Below are positions 37,989 to 46,212 of a DNA stretch of 64,000 bases, one piece after another (position 1 is the first letter of the stretch; each line of letters starts with the position of its first letter). The DNA lies in contig RFGC01000038.1 in the NCBI GenBank assembly GCA_003697135.1, positions 62,001 to 126,000 of the forward strand. The letters are read 5' to 3'. The notes under the pieces are model-generated. The model saw only the letters and a list, made by a program, of their open reading frames with translations. It was not told the DNA's origin and searched no databases. The stretch comes from Acidobacteriota bacterium. GTDB taxonomy: Bacteria; Acidobacteriota; Blastocatellia; Pyrinomonadales; Pyrinomonadaceae. A program made the position numbers and the translations under genes.

Positions 37989-38120
37989 CTAATAACCTAT
38001 CTTTGCCTTACGCCAGGCATCATGCCATGGAGCTTTTTTCGGCTCAGGTGGTCTTTTTATAGTTAAGATTATGTCTGCTTCTGAAAGATCAGCAACTGTG
38101 ATTTTTCTTCCATACCACAT
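37989..38120 (-). CDS. Small 43-residue protein of unknown function
   Basis: Not recognised. The frame begins MWYGRKITVADLSEADIIL and ends WRKAKIGY, with a basic/Pro-rich middle (KRPPEPKKAP) and three Trp. It is preceded by a near-perfect Shine-Dalgarno, AGGAGG 8 bases before the ATG (TTAGGAGGATGTGAGTTATG), which is stronger than for most genes in the window, so translation is likely. It lies 55 bases past the broken membrane-protein gene at 38176, on the same strand, and may share its transcript. The high charge and aromatic content suggest a soluble nucleic-acid or protein-binding peptide, or an antitoxin-like product, but nothing proves that. Confidence 0.55.
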   Translation of the reverse strand: MWYGRKITVADLSEADIILTIKRPPEPKKAPWHDAWRKAKIGY

Positions 38121-38175
38121 AACTCACATCCTCCTAACTTGAACTAAAGAAATCAAAAATTCAAACTCTTAAAAC

Positions 38176-38786
38176 TCACCTAATCTCGAAACAAGCCATT
38201 ACTTCCCAGTAGATTGAGTTGAGTTTGATAGGCTTATCTACTATTAGTTCTATTTTTGTGTATTTCCCTTTAGGTAAGTAAATTGAGTCACCTGATTGAC
38301 AAAACGGCGTTAGCTCAATGATAGGACCATCACCAGATACGCATATTTCATATTTTTCACCCTTGTCGTTATAAATAAAACCTTCCACACGAACCATTTC
38401 ACCATTTTCCAAACAAATCGTATGATAAAAATCGCGTTCAACAGGGCATGAACCTAATTGATTAGAATACAAGACTACTTGTTCACCACGCACTTCTGAG
38501 TGAACAGAATGTTCGCCAGAAGCTCGAAGTGGTTTAGGTGGTATTATTTCATTTACTCCAGGTTGTAACTCCACAGAATCACTAATACTCCAGGTTGTAA
38601 CTCTACAGAATCACTAACCTTAATTGGATTCAAAGCAAGCCAAAGGCAGGGATATGCGTATAGTGGGACTCGAAGAATGAAATATAAGCCAATGAGCATA
38701 AAGATTGAAACTGGGGATAAAACCCCCGACATAAAAAATGCTAGATAAGGATGGTTTTGACTGAAGCGGCGAAAAAACACCTTCAT
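38176..38786 (-). pseudogene. Frameshifted Cys-rich membrane protein, paralogue of the 38881-39606 gene
   Basis: Two reading frames together encode what was one protein. The first (38786 to about 38586) gives a membrane segment and ALNPIKVSDSVELQPGV; the second (from the same motif to 38176) continues NEIIPPKPLRASGEHS to the C-terminus IYWEVMACFEIR. A 32-bp tandem duplication (38554-38617) shifts the frame exactly here. Removing one copy restores 192 codons that align along their length with the intact neighbour (KVSDYVTLQAGRNEIIPPRPL, YTKIELMVDKPLEIDSIYWE). Either a recent pseudogene or a reversible contingency switch. Family unrecognised. Confidence 0.8.
38554..38617 (-). repeat. 32-bp tandem duplication inside a coding gene
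   Basis: Two head-to-tail 32-base copies, 38554-38585 and 38586-38617, differing at one position (C versus T at base 19). On the gene strand the unit encodes the SDSVELQPGV region. Because 32 is not a multiple of 3, the second copy puts the rest of the gene out of frame. One substitution between copies suggests the duplication is recent but not brand new. Confidence 0.92.
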
Positions 38787-38880
38787 AATTAATATCCATA
38801 AAAACCAATCACTGGAAAACAGACTAGAAAGACCTCAAGTATTTTCATAAACTTCAACTTCAAATTAAACCCTTATCATG

Positions 38881-39606
38881 TTACATGATTTCGATACAAG
38901 ACTCACCTTCCCAGTAGATTGAGTCGATTTCAAGTGGTTTATCTACCATCAGTTCTATCTTTGTATATTCGCCTTTAGGGAAATCTAAGAAGTAAGTCTT
39001 AAGACTCTCTGTAGAACAGGGTGAAAGTTCAATACTGCTTGATGTTATACATATCTCATATTTTTGTCCTTTATCGTCATAAATAAATCCTTCTAAGCGT
39101 ATCATATTACCGTTCTTCAAGCATATAGTATGACGAAGATCGCTTTCAGAGGGGCATACTCCGAGATTCCTAACATATAATACTAGACGTTCACCCGAAA
39201 TAGGAGAGGTTTTAGGATTAATGCCGTATGCTGGGAGAGGTCTTGGTGGTATTATTTCATTCCGTCCGGCTTGCAGTGTGACATAGTCACTCACCTTTAT
39301 TGGATTCAAACAAAGCCATGCGTTAGGATAAGCTTGTGGTGGTGTTTGTATAATAACAAACACGAAAAAAGCAGTAGCAATAAAGACCGGGATAAGTAGA
39401 ATTGATACAAAAACTGTTAGATAAGGACTCTTCCGATAAAAATTTGGAAAAAACCAATAGATAGTAGTGAAAATTATCGCGCCCAAAGAAACATAGAATG
39501 GAATGCAAAACGGATTTAGTAGCTCTAAGAAAAAACTGACTCTCAACATAACTCCTCTGACATGAAGAAATAAAGAACAAGAATGCTCGAATATGTAGCT
39601 ATCCAT
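38881..39606 (-). CDS. Cys-rich membrane protein of unknown family (intact paralogue)
   Basis: Not recognised. The product has two hydrophobic stretches (ending about residue 100) followed by an extracytoplasmic domain of about 130 residues with repeated short beta-like segments and paired Cys: LGVCPSESDLRHTICLKNG, KYEICI, LSPCSTES and ESCIEI. YAYP-like Pro/Tyr motifs precede the soluble part (TPPQAYPNAWLCLNP). The start is uncertain: ATG 39606 is used because a short frame (39611-39658) with AGGAG ends 4 bases before it, while ATG 39549 has GAGGAG only 2 bases away and TTG 39645 would extend the frame. The paralogue at 38176-38786 shares the whole C-terminal domain. Confidence 0.6.
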   Translation of the reverse strand: MDSYIFEHSCSLFLHVRGVMLRVSFFLELLNPFCIPFYVSLGAIIFTTIYWFFPNFYRKSPYLTVFVSILLIPVFIATAFFVFVIIQTPPQAYPNAWLCLNPIKVSDYVTLQAGRNEIIPPRPLPAYGINPKTSPISGERLVLYVRNLGVCPSESDLRHTICLKNGNMIRLEGFIYDDKGQKYEICITSSSIELSPCSTESLKTYFLDFPKGEYTKIELMVDKPLEIDSIYWEGESCIEIM

Positions 39607-39610
39607 AAAC

Positions 39611-39658
39611 TCAAAAAAGCGGGAAACATGATACAAAACTATCAAGTGTCCTAGGCAT
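39611..39658 (-). CDS. Possible 15-residue leader peptide
   Basis: ATG at 39658 with AGGAG 7 bases upstream (AGGAGTTTAGTTATG) opens MPRTLDSFVSCFPLF and stops at 39611, 4 bases before the ATG proposed for the Cys-rich membrane protein. Such spacing would permit translational coupling. It may instead be the decayed true N-terminus of the downstream gene. Confidence 0.3.
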   Translation of the reverse strand: MPRTLDSFVSCFPLF

Positions 39659-40038
39659 AACTAAACTCCTATATCACCGCAGTTTACATATATCATAAGG
39701 AAAGCCAACCATCACATATCAGTAGCTTATTTATCAACCAACATAGCAACAAGACTTCGAGATGCAAGACGCAAAATATAATCAAATTTTTTGCAATCAA
39801 TCTTCATTTCGTAATAGGTTTAGCTAAGCATGCAAACCGTAAACCGTAAATCAGGCTTTCTTGTTCTCTTAAAAGGCTTTACATTACTTCATCGGTTAAG
39901 AACCTCAGTAGCCTTGAATAAGTGCCTGATATGAAACCCGAAATTTTGGCATTCAGGATTTTAGGTTAATAGGCGAAAATGAGTGCTTGCTCGCTTCTTG
40001 TTAAGTTCCGAGTAAAGCTAACATAGAACTTAAAAGCT
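39659..40038. other. Non-coding AT-rich region upstream of dsbD
   Basis: 380 bases with no supported gene on either strand. It carries the ribosome site for the possible leader peptide (about 39666-39670) and a short direct repeat (ACCGTAAACCGTAAA near 39837). No tRNA, insertion sequence or strong promoter was recognised. It separates the accessory island from dsbD. Confidence 0.5.
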
Positions 40039-41958
40039 ATGCTTCAAAAAAGCTTTCTACAGATTGCGTTTTTGTTTCTACTCGGTTTCATCAGTGTAAG
40101 TGCTCAGAATCCGATTTCATGGGATTTGGAAGTAGAAGCCAAAAATCTCAAATCAGGCGAAAGATTAAAAGCAACGCTTTCGGCTAAAATCGAAGATGGT
40201 TGGTATCTTTATGCGATGGACCAGCCAGAGGGTGGTCCATCAGCGTTGAAAATTTCAATTGCAGAAAACTCACCTTTTGAAATCGAAGGCAAAATAACCT
40301 CTTCTGAAACTCCGCTCTCGAAATATGATAAAAACTTCGATCTAGAAACTAGATACTTTATCAAGCAGGTTGAATTTCTTCTGCCACTCAAGGCTCTAAA
40401 GGAAACCAACACAGATGAACTTCTCGTCGCAGTGCGTTATCAAGCTTGCAACGACACCTTCTGCCTTCCGCCGAAAACCATAAAACTCAGCAAAAGCGGA
40501 ATAAAACCAGATGCAACTTCGTTAAATCTTGTGCCTAGCACGTCTCCACAAAAGACGGAGGAAAAAGCCGAAAGTAGCCAGAGCAGTAATTTCAAGCTCT
40601 CGAACACTAATGCAACTTCGACTTTCGTGCCGATTTACGAAAGAACTCTATCGTTTTGGGCTTTTATATGGCTCGCGGTAACGCTTGGGGCGCTGTCGCT
40701 TCTGACTCCATGCGTTTTCCCGATGATACCGATTACGGTTTCGTATTTCACAAATCAAGCTAGCAAGACAAAATCCGGAGCGTTGAAGTTAGCTTTGATT
40801 TATTCAATAGGCATCATAGCAACCTTCAGTATTCTTGGCATGTTACTTGCCGTTTTCGTCGGAGCGGCGGGGATAAATCTTTTTGCGGCAAATCCGTGGG
40901 TTAACCTTCTGATCGCCGGGATTTTTCTTTTCTTCGCTTTCAATCTATTCGGCGCATACGAAATTACCATTCCTGCGTCCTTTTTAAGCAAGCTTGACAA
41001 ATTAACCAGAACAAAGGAAGGTGAAGGAAGCCAGATAATCGGTACTCTTTTGATGGGATTGACTTTCACCTTAACAAGTTTTACTTGCACCTCGCCTTTT
41101 GTAGGGACCATTCTTGTTTCGGCGGCACAAGGCGATTGGCAAATGCCTTTGCTTGGTATGTTAGCGTTTTCAATCCCATTCGCCGCTCCGTTCTTCGTTC
41201 TTGCTCTGATACCACAATATCTAGCTTCTCTACCTAAAGCTGGCGGTTGGATGAATTCAATCAAAGTGACTATGGGTTTTCTAGAAGTTGCCGCCGCAAT
41301 GAAATTCGTTTCAAACGCGGACCTAGTTTGGAAATGGGGCATATTTACGCGCTCGGTTGTGCTTTCATTTTGGATTGCTATCGGCTTCATTTTGACGCTT
41401 TACTTACTTGGCAAATTCCAACTGTCTCACGACTCGAAATCAGAAAGAATCGGAGCGCTCCGTTTGACTACCGCTATCATCACTTTGGCAATCACCTTCT
41501 ATCTCTTAACAGGTCTCTTCGGAGCAAAACTTGGAGAGATAGAATCATTCTTGCCGCCGGATTTGAACCAAAATTCACTTTCAACAAAGCCTAGAGATGA
41601 AAAATTGTTTTGGATTGAGAATGATTTGGAAAGAGCAAAACAGCAAGCAAAAGCTGAAGGAAAGAGAATTTTCATTGACTTTACTGGCTACACCTGCACA
41701 AACTGCCGCTGGATGGAAGCTAACATTTTTACAAAGCCAGAAGTAGAAAAAGAGTTTGAAAGATTTGTGCTACTCAGGCTTTATACCGATGGAGAAGGAG
41801 AAATCTACGAACGCCAGCAAAAGTTTCAGGAGGAAAAATTCAAGACCGTAGCCCTACCTTTTTATGCAATCATCGAGGCAGACGAAAAGGTGATTGCGGT
41901 TTTTCCTGGGCTAACGCGAGATACTTCCGAATTTCTGGAATTTTTAAGAAGCGGATGA
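40039..41958 (+). CDS. dsbD: Thiol:disulfide interchange protein DsbD
   Basis: Transfers reducing equivalents from cytoplasmic thioredoxin across the inner membrane to periplasmic thiol proteins (for example for cytochrome c maturation). A signal peptide (LQIAFLFLLGFISVSAQ) precedes the N-terminal immunoglobulin-like domain with its Cys pair in RYQACNDTFCLPP. The central eight-segment membrane domain has Cys in LLTPCVFPMIPITVSYF and FTCTSPFVGTILV. The C-terminal thioredoxin domain has YTCTNCRWMEANIF. All six redox Cys are therefore present, as in classical DsbD. Length 639 is normal (E. coli 565-ish, longer forms common). No Shine-Dalgarno is evident. Confidence 0.94.
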   Translation: MLQKSFLQIAFLFLLGFISVSAQNPISWDLEVEAKNLKSGERLKATLSAKIEDGWYLYAMDQPEGGPSALKISIAENSPFEIEGKITSSETPLSKYDKNFDLETRYFIKQVEFLLPLKALKETNTDELLVAVRYQACNDTFCLPPKTIKLSKSGIKPDATSLNLVPSTSPQKTEEKAESSQSSNFKLSNTNATSTFVPIYERTLSFWAFIWLAVTLGALSLLTPCVFPMIPITVSYFTNQASKTKSGALKLALIYSIGIIATFSILGMLLAVFVGAAGINLFAANPWVNLLIAGIFLFFAFNLFGAYEITIPASFLSKLDKLTRTKEGEGSQIIGTLLMGLTFTLTSFTCTSPFVGTILVSAAQGDWQMPLLGMLAFSIPFAAPFFVLALIPQYLASLPKAGGWMNSIKVTMGFLEVAAAMKFVSNADLVWKWGIFTRSVVLSFWIAIGFILTLYLLGKFQLSHDSKSERIGALRLTTAIITLAITFYLLTGLFGAKLGEIESFLPPDLNQNSLSTKPRDEKLFWIENDLERAKQQAKAEGKRIFIDFTGYTCTNCRWMEANIFTKPEVEKEFERFVLLRLYTDGEGEIYERQQKFQEEKFKTVALPFYAIIEADEKVIAVFPGLTRDTSEFLEFLRSG

Positions 41959-42000
41959 AATTCCGCATAGCAAACCTTGCCTAAACTTTCGTAGGTTTGC

Positions 42001-42540
42001 CTACTTTCTTTCGCGGAAAATTTTTATGGGACTAAAATCTTCGGGAGTAACTCTCAAACCTTCTTCAAGCTCCTGCTTAAGTTCTACAGGAGTTTTCAAT
42101 TTCAAATCAGGGTCATCGGCTCGAAAATCTCTGTCTAGCTTCATAACTAACTCAACAGATTCCAATCCTTTCTTGAAAAGCTCATCATCGTTATAAAATC
42201 TTCCCCAACCTTGGCGATAAAAGCTGTAGGCAACATAGAATTGAACCTTCGCACTTAACTTTTCTGGGTCTGCTTTCTCAAAATAATCTCTCGCCAAAAC
42301 AAAATTGTCTTTTCTGAACGCTTCTAAACCTTCCTGAAATTTTGCTTCATCAATTTGATAGATTCCCGTTAAAACTTGCGTTTTTGTCGTGGCTTTTTCG
42401 ATTGTTTGCTGTGCTTTCGATGACAAATCTTGAAGGCTTGTTGGCGAAACCAAATACAGCCAAAAGACAAAACCGCCGTAAAATAGCGTCAAAACTATGC
42501 CAGCCGACTGAATTATTTTTTCTTTCGTTTCCGATTGCAC
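42001..42540 (-). CDS. Membrane-anchored TPR-like protein
   Basis: A 179-residue protein with one N-terminal membrane segment (QSAGIVLTLFYGGFVFWLYL) and a soluble helical part (AKFQEGLEAFRKDNFVLARDYFEKA, KVQFYVAYSFYRQGWGRFY) resembling one or two tetratricopeptide repeats. Its start lies 28 bases inside the upstream YkgJ-family gene, so the two are coupled. TPR proteins of this type act as scaffolds; the partner is unknown. It is convergent with dsbD and stops 42 bases from it. Confidence 0.7.
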   Translation of the reverse strand: MQSETKEKIIQSAGIVLTLFYGGFVFWLYLVSPTSLQDLSSKAQQTIEKATTKTQVLTGIYQIDEAKFQEGLEAFRKDNFVLARDYFEKADPEKLSAKVQFYVAYSFYRQGWGRFYNDDELFKKGLESVELVMKLDRDFRADDPDLKLKTPVELKQELEEGLRVTPEDFSPIKIFRERK

Positions 42541-43025
42541 TCAAACAAACTCCTTAAGGCTACTCTTTTCATTTTTCCGTTACCAAATTTTAATTGCAAG
42601 CCTGCTAATCTGCTTTCAAAAATCCCGATAGTTAAGCACTTATCGGGTTCGAGATTTTCAATCGGTTCTCCGTTTTCATTTAGCGGACAAATATCACGAT
42701 ATTCGATTTCGTTTTCCTCATCTAGCCACCGTAACGGTAATCCCTGAGTTCGGCAAACGTATGGGCGATTTTCATATATCCGGCAAGCACCCGATTCATC
42801 TAAAAAAGCACATTTCCCGATTCCGTGAGGTTTTTCTTCTCGTAAAAGTTTTTTGTAGTGAAACTTTATGTTTTCGGCCTCGACTTGAAAAACTGTAATT
42901 CCATCAATACAGCAACTTGCACACCCTTTTTTGCACTTTAACCTTTCTGAATGAATGCTCTTTAACCTGCGAACTTCTTGATCAACCTCATCATAAAACC
43001 TTCTTAGCTCCTCGATGTTCTTCAT
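42513..43025 (-). CDS. YkgJ-family cysteine cluster protein
   Basis: Putative zinc- or iron-chelating protein of about 170 residues. The Cys clusters are diagnostic: CKKGCASCC near the N-terminus and GKCAFLDESGACRIYENRP then YVCRTQGLPL, the YkgJ/Fe-S-cluster-oxidoreductase signature. The ATG at 43025 is used since TGAGG lies about 6 bases upstream and it starts the conserved region; a longer in-frame start at 43082 adds 19 residues. Function of the family is not well established. It is coupled (28-base overlap) to the TPR-like gene. Confidence 0.82.
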   Translation of the reverse strand: MKNIEELRRFYDEVDQEVRRLKSIHSERLKCKKGCASCCIDGITVFQVEAENIKFHYKKLLREEKPHGIGKCAFLDESGACRIYENRPYVCRTQGLPLRWLDEENEIEYRDICPLNENGEPIENLEPDKCLTIGIFESRLAGLQLKFGNGKMKRVALRSLFECNRKRKKK

Positions 43026-43117
43026 CGTTTGCCTCAGCACCAACTTACGCCTTTGGACGGAAACAAAATTTACTTGAATCAAGAAGCCCCGAACATCAAG
43101 ACTTAATAGTCAACAAC

Positions 43118-44488
43118 TCAAGCCTGTCTTTGAAACTGCCTCATGATTCTGGCTTGCTGTAAAGCCAGCAAAGCCGCTTCGTTTTCCTTCTTTTCTTTCG
43201 TTAGAACCCAACCTACTGCTACGAAGATAAAATGAAACACCTGAATTTGAGTTCTTTGCCGATAAGCTGTTCCGATATTCCCTTGAAAAATAGCATAACC
43301 GACGGTTAGCATCAGCGTAAAAATCATTATCGCCATCGTTTCTTTAAGCCTGTGCCTAAAGGAATAGACCATTCCTCTAATCAAAAAGGGAATCATCAAC
43401 CACCATGCTACCATCTCAGGTTGAGTCAAAGCCGCTCTTATACTCGTTATCTGCCAAGGAAAAGGCGCTAAAAACAAATACAAAAGTCCAACCGGCAAAA
43501 TCGTTACAATTCCTTCAGCAGTCGAAACATCTACTTCTTCAAAACCAGATGCGGCCGTTCTTGCTTGATCAAGGCGAGCATTGTTGAGTCTTTCCAGAGT
43601 CCCATACTTCTGAATATCTTCGTGAATCCCGATTGAAGCCCCTATGTAGGTTATCAAAATCCCTATGATCAGAAAAAGTACTATCTTCTTTAAGACTGTG
43701 CTTTTAGAAGCTTCTGTGGTTATACCTATGAGAAAAGTAGCCACAATCGCCATAACAGTCATCGGGAAGATATAAAACCGCAAAGCCACAATCCCAAAAA
43801 GGCTGAAACCCAGCACAGTTAAGTAAAGTGGATTAAACGCTCTCTGTAACCGATTAACCATCAGCATTGAGATAGCCAAAAGGAAAATTATGATTCCATC
43901 CTTGAGCATGAAACTAGACCAGTTTATAAATCCCGGCATGAAGGCAACCAGAAGAGAAGCTATCTTAGCAACCTTACTATTTCTGTAAATATCTTTTGCC
44001 AAAATGTAAACAGCAGGTGCAGCAGCGGCTCCTATCGAGGCACATAAGAAATTCCCTGCTACAGGATTTTGCCCAGTGAAGAAATAGAGGAAAGCAACAA
44101 TGTAATACATTCCCCAGCCAGAACCGCTGAAACTGAAGAAACGATGATAGAGAACCGGATCGCTTTCTCTCCTTATCGGGAAGTTACCTTTGAAATACTC
44201 TGACAAAATATATCCAAAGTTGTTATAGGTCGTGGCATCCGGCGCAAAGTAATCCCACAGGTCTAGATAGTAAAATAAAGCCCCAAACACGGCGCGAGCC
44301 GACAAAGCCAGAAAATAAATCTTCCACAAAAACTCTTCATCAGACTTATCGTTTGATAAACGGATCGTTAAAAACGCCAGTGGAAGCGAGAAAATAAAGA
44401 AAATAGGAAAGCTGAGAACACCTTCAGGAAAAGTAATGAAGGAAACAAAAAGAAGCGAGAGTATCAGAATTATGAAAGATGCCCTCAT
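43118..44488 (-). CDS. Polytopic membrane protein, GT39/dolichyl-phosphate-mannosyltransferase-like
   Basis: A 456-residue inner-membrane protein with about 10-12 hydrophobic segments. An early loop reads YFAPDATTYNNFGYILSEY, with an Asp after the first membrane segments as in GT-C (ArnT/PMT-like) glycosyltransferases that take sugars from a polyprenyl carrier. It overlaps the carbamoyltransferase gene by four bases (ATGA), placing it as the last gene of a surface-glycan operon. Whether it is a transferase or a glycan polymerase cannot be told. Confidence 0.6.
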   Translation of the reverse strand: MRASFIILILSLLFVSFITFPEGVLSFPIFFIFSLPLAFLTIRLSNDKSDEEFLWKIYFLALSARAVFGALFYYLDLWDYFAPDATTYNNFGYILSEYFKGNFPIRRESDPVLYHRFFSFSGSGWGMYYIVAFLYFFTGQNPVAGNFLCASIGAAAAPAVYILAKDIYRNSKVAKIASLLVAFMPGFINWSSFMLKDGIIIFLLAISMLMVNRLQRAFNPLYLTVLGFSLFGIVALRFYIFPMTVMAIVATFLIGITTEASKSTVLKKIVLFLIIGILITYIGASIGIHEDIQKYGTLERLNNARLDQARTAASGFEEVDVSTAEGIVTILPVGLLYLFLAPFPWQITSIRAALTQPEMVAWWLMIPFLIRGMVYSFRHRLKETMAIMIFTLMLTVGYAIFQGNIGTAYRQRTQIQVFHFIFVAVGWVLTKEKKENEAALLALQQARIMRQFQRQA

Positions 44489-46200
44489 CCATTTTCACTC
44501 CGCAAAACTAGATTATTTTCCAAAACCAAAGCATCAAAGCTAGCACTCATGAAAGTTTTTATAGCATCTTCGGGAGTGCAAACAATAGGCTCTTGGATGT
44601 TGAATGAAGTATTCAGCAAAACAGGCACTCCGGTTAACTTGTAAAACTCATGTATTAGATTCCAGTATCGAGGATTCGTTTCTTTACTAACCATCTGCGG
44701 GCGGGCGCTTCCATCAACATGAACCACAGCAGGTATTTTCTTTTTCCACTCCTCAGACACTTCAATAACGGTAATCATGAAGGGATCGTAGTGATTCTTA
44801 CCGAAGATTTCACGTCCGTATTCTTCTAGAATCGAAGGTGCTAGTGGACGAAACCATTCTCTTAGCTTGACTTTGTGATTGAGAATTTCCCTCATATCGG
44901 CACGGCGAGGATCGGCAAGAAAACTTCTCGAACCTAAAGCACGCGGTCCCCACTCCATTCTGCCTTGAAACCATCCGATGATTGCACCTTCACTGAGCAT
45001 TTTCGCAAGTCTAGGTAACAAGATTTCATCAGGCAAGGTCTCATATTTCAAACCTGCTTTTTGAAGAGCTTTCTGGCATTCTTCGTTCGTAAACTTTGGA
45101 CCCCAGTAAGCATGTTTCATTACGAATTTTCGCGGCTTTCCTAGAATCTGATGCCAGACGTAATAAGCGGCGCCGAGACTACATCCCGCATCGCCAGCCG
45201 CAGGTTGAATAAAAAAGTTCTTGAAAGGAGATTCGTGGAAAATTCTTCCGTTCATGACGGAATTGAAAGCAACGCCGCCAGCCATGCAGAGATTTTCTTC
45301 TCCAGTCATTTCTTTGATTTTTCTTACTAGATGGAGTCCAATTTCTTCAAGAACTTTCTGAGCTGAAGCCGCAATGTCCCAATGTCGTTCCGTAAGCTCT
45401 TCGCCCGGTCTTCTCGGTGGGCCTATTTCTTTGATTATAGCTTCAGGAAACTGATAATGCTTTGCCAAATGGTGATCCAAAACCTTTATGTTGAATCGAA
45501 AATCGCTATCTCCGTTTTTTATCAAGACCTTTTCGGCAAAAAATTCGTAAAATCTCGGCTTTCCGTAAGCGGCAAGACCCATTACTTTCCACTCATCGCC
45601 CTCAAACATGTCAAACCCGATAAAATTCGTAACCGCAGAATAAAATTGACCTAAACTGTGAGGAAGCTTAATGCGTTTTAGAACTTTTATTCGGTTGCCC
45701 TTGCCGTGGCAAAAAAGCGTTGTAGTATCTTCGCCTGTTCCGTCCCAGGTCAAAATTGCGGCAGATTCAAAGGGCGAAACAAAGAAGGCAGAAGCGGCAT
45801 GGCTTTGATGATGCTCGATGAAATGAAATTTGAAATCCGAATCGCCAAAGTATTTTCTCAAACGTCTCGGATGAAGAAACATTCCAAGATAACTATCGCT
45901 TACCTGTGCCACTCCCCTATCAACTCTCGCTTTGAACATATCGCGAGAGATGAAAGCCGCTTTCAAAGCTTGCATCGCCTTGTGGCGCAGTATCCAAGGC
46001 TTCCAATAATGCCCTACATGAGCTACGTCCTTTAGTTTGATACCAGCGTAATCTAAGCAAAACTTTATAGCATTGTAAGGAAAGCCGCTGTGATGTTTCC
46101 GCCTTGAAAAACGCTCTTCTTCAGCCGCTGCTATTAACTCACCGTCTTTTATCAAAGCCGCTGCTGCATCGCCTAATGTTGTAAGTCCTAAAATATACAT
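44485..46200 (-). CDS. Carbamoyltransferase, NodU/CmcH family
   Basis: Cytosolic enzyme of 571 residues transferring a carbamoyl group from carbamoyl phosphate to a sugar or other hydroxyl. The N-terminal YrdC-like/Kae1-like domain begins LGLTTLGDAAAALIKDGEL and carries EHHQSHAASAFFVSPF with the metal-binding His, and LTWDGTGEDTT. The C-terminal NodU domain includes FQGRMEWGPRALGSRSFLADP and GVPVLLNTSFNIQEPIV. Located in a glycan operon, so it probably decorates a surface polysaccharide. Four-base overlap with the downstream membrane gene; 12 bases from the upstream epimerase. Confidence 0.92.
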   Translation of the reverse strand: MYILGLTTLGDAAAALIKDGELIAAAEEERFSRRKHHSGFPYNAIKFCLDYAGIKLKDVAHVGHYWKPWILRHKAMQALKAAFISRDMFKARVDRGVAQVSDSYLGMFLHPRRLRKYFGDSDFKFHFIEHHQSHAASAFFVSPFESAAILTWDGTGEDTTTLFCHGKGNRIKVLKRIKLPHSLGQFYSAVTNFIGFDMFEGDEWKVMGLAAYGKPRFYEFFAEKVLIKNGDSDFRFNIKVLDHHLAKHYQFPEAIIKEIGPPRRPGEELTERHWDIAASAQKVLEEIGLHLVRKIKEMTGEENLCMAGGVAFNSVMNGRIFHESPFKNFFIQPAAGDAGCSLGAAYYVWHQILGKPRKFVMKHAYWGPKFTNEECQKALQKAGLKYETLPDEILLPRLAKMLSEGAIIGWFQGRMEWGPRALGSRSFLADPRRADMREILNHKVKLREWFRPLAPSILEEYGREIFGKNHYDPFMITVIEVSEEWKKKIPAVVHVDGSARPQMVSKETNPRYWNLIHEFYKLTGVPVLLNTSFNIQEPIVCTPEDAIKTFMSASFDALVLENNLVLRSENG

Positions 46201-46212
46201 GGTCGTTCGCCG

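Noticed and set aside
41970-42000. 8-bp inverted repeat (GCAAACCT/AGGTTTGC) between dsbD and the TPR-like gene
   Set aside because: 15-base loop and no T run; insufficient to call a terminator, though it lies between convergent genes.
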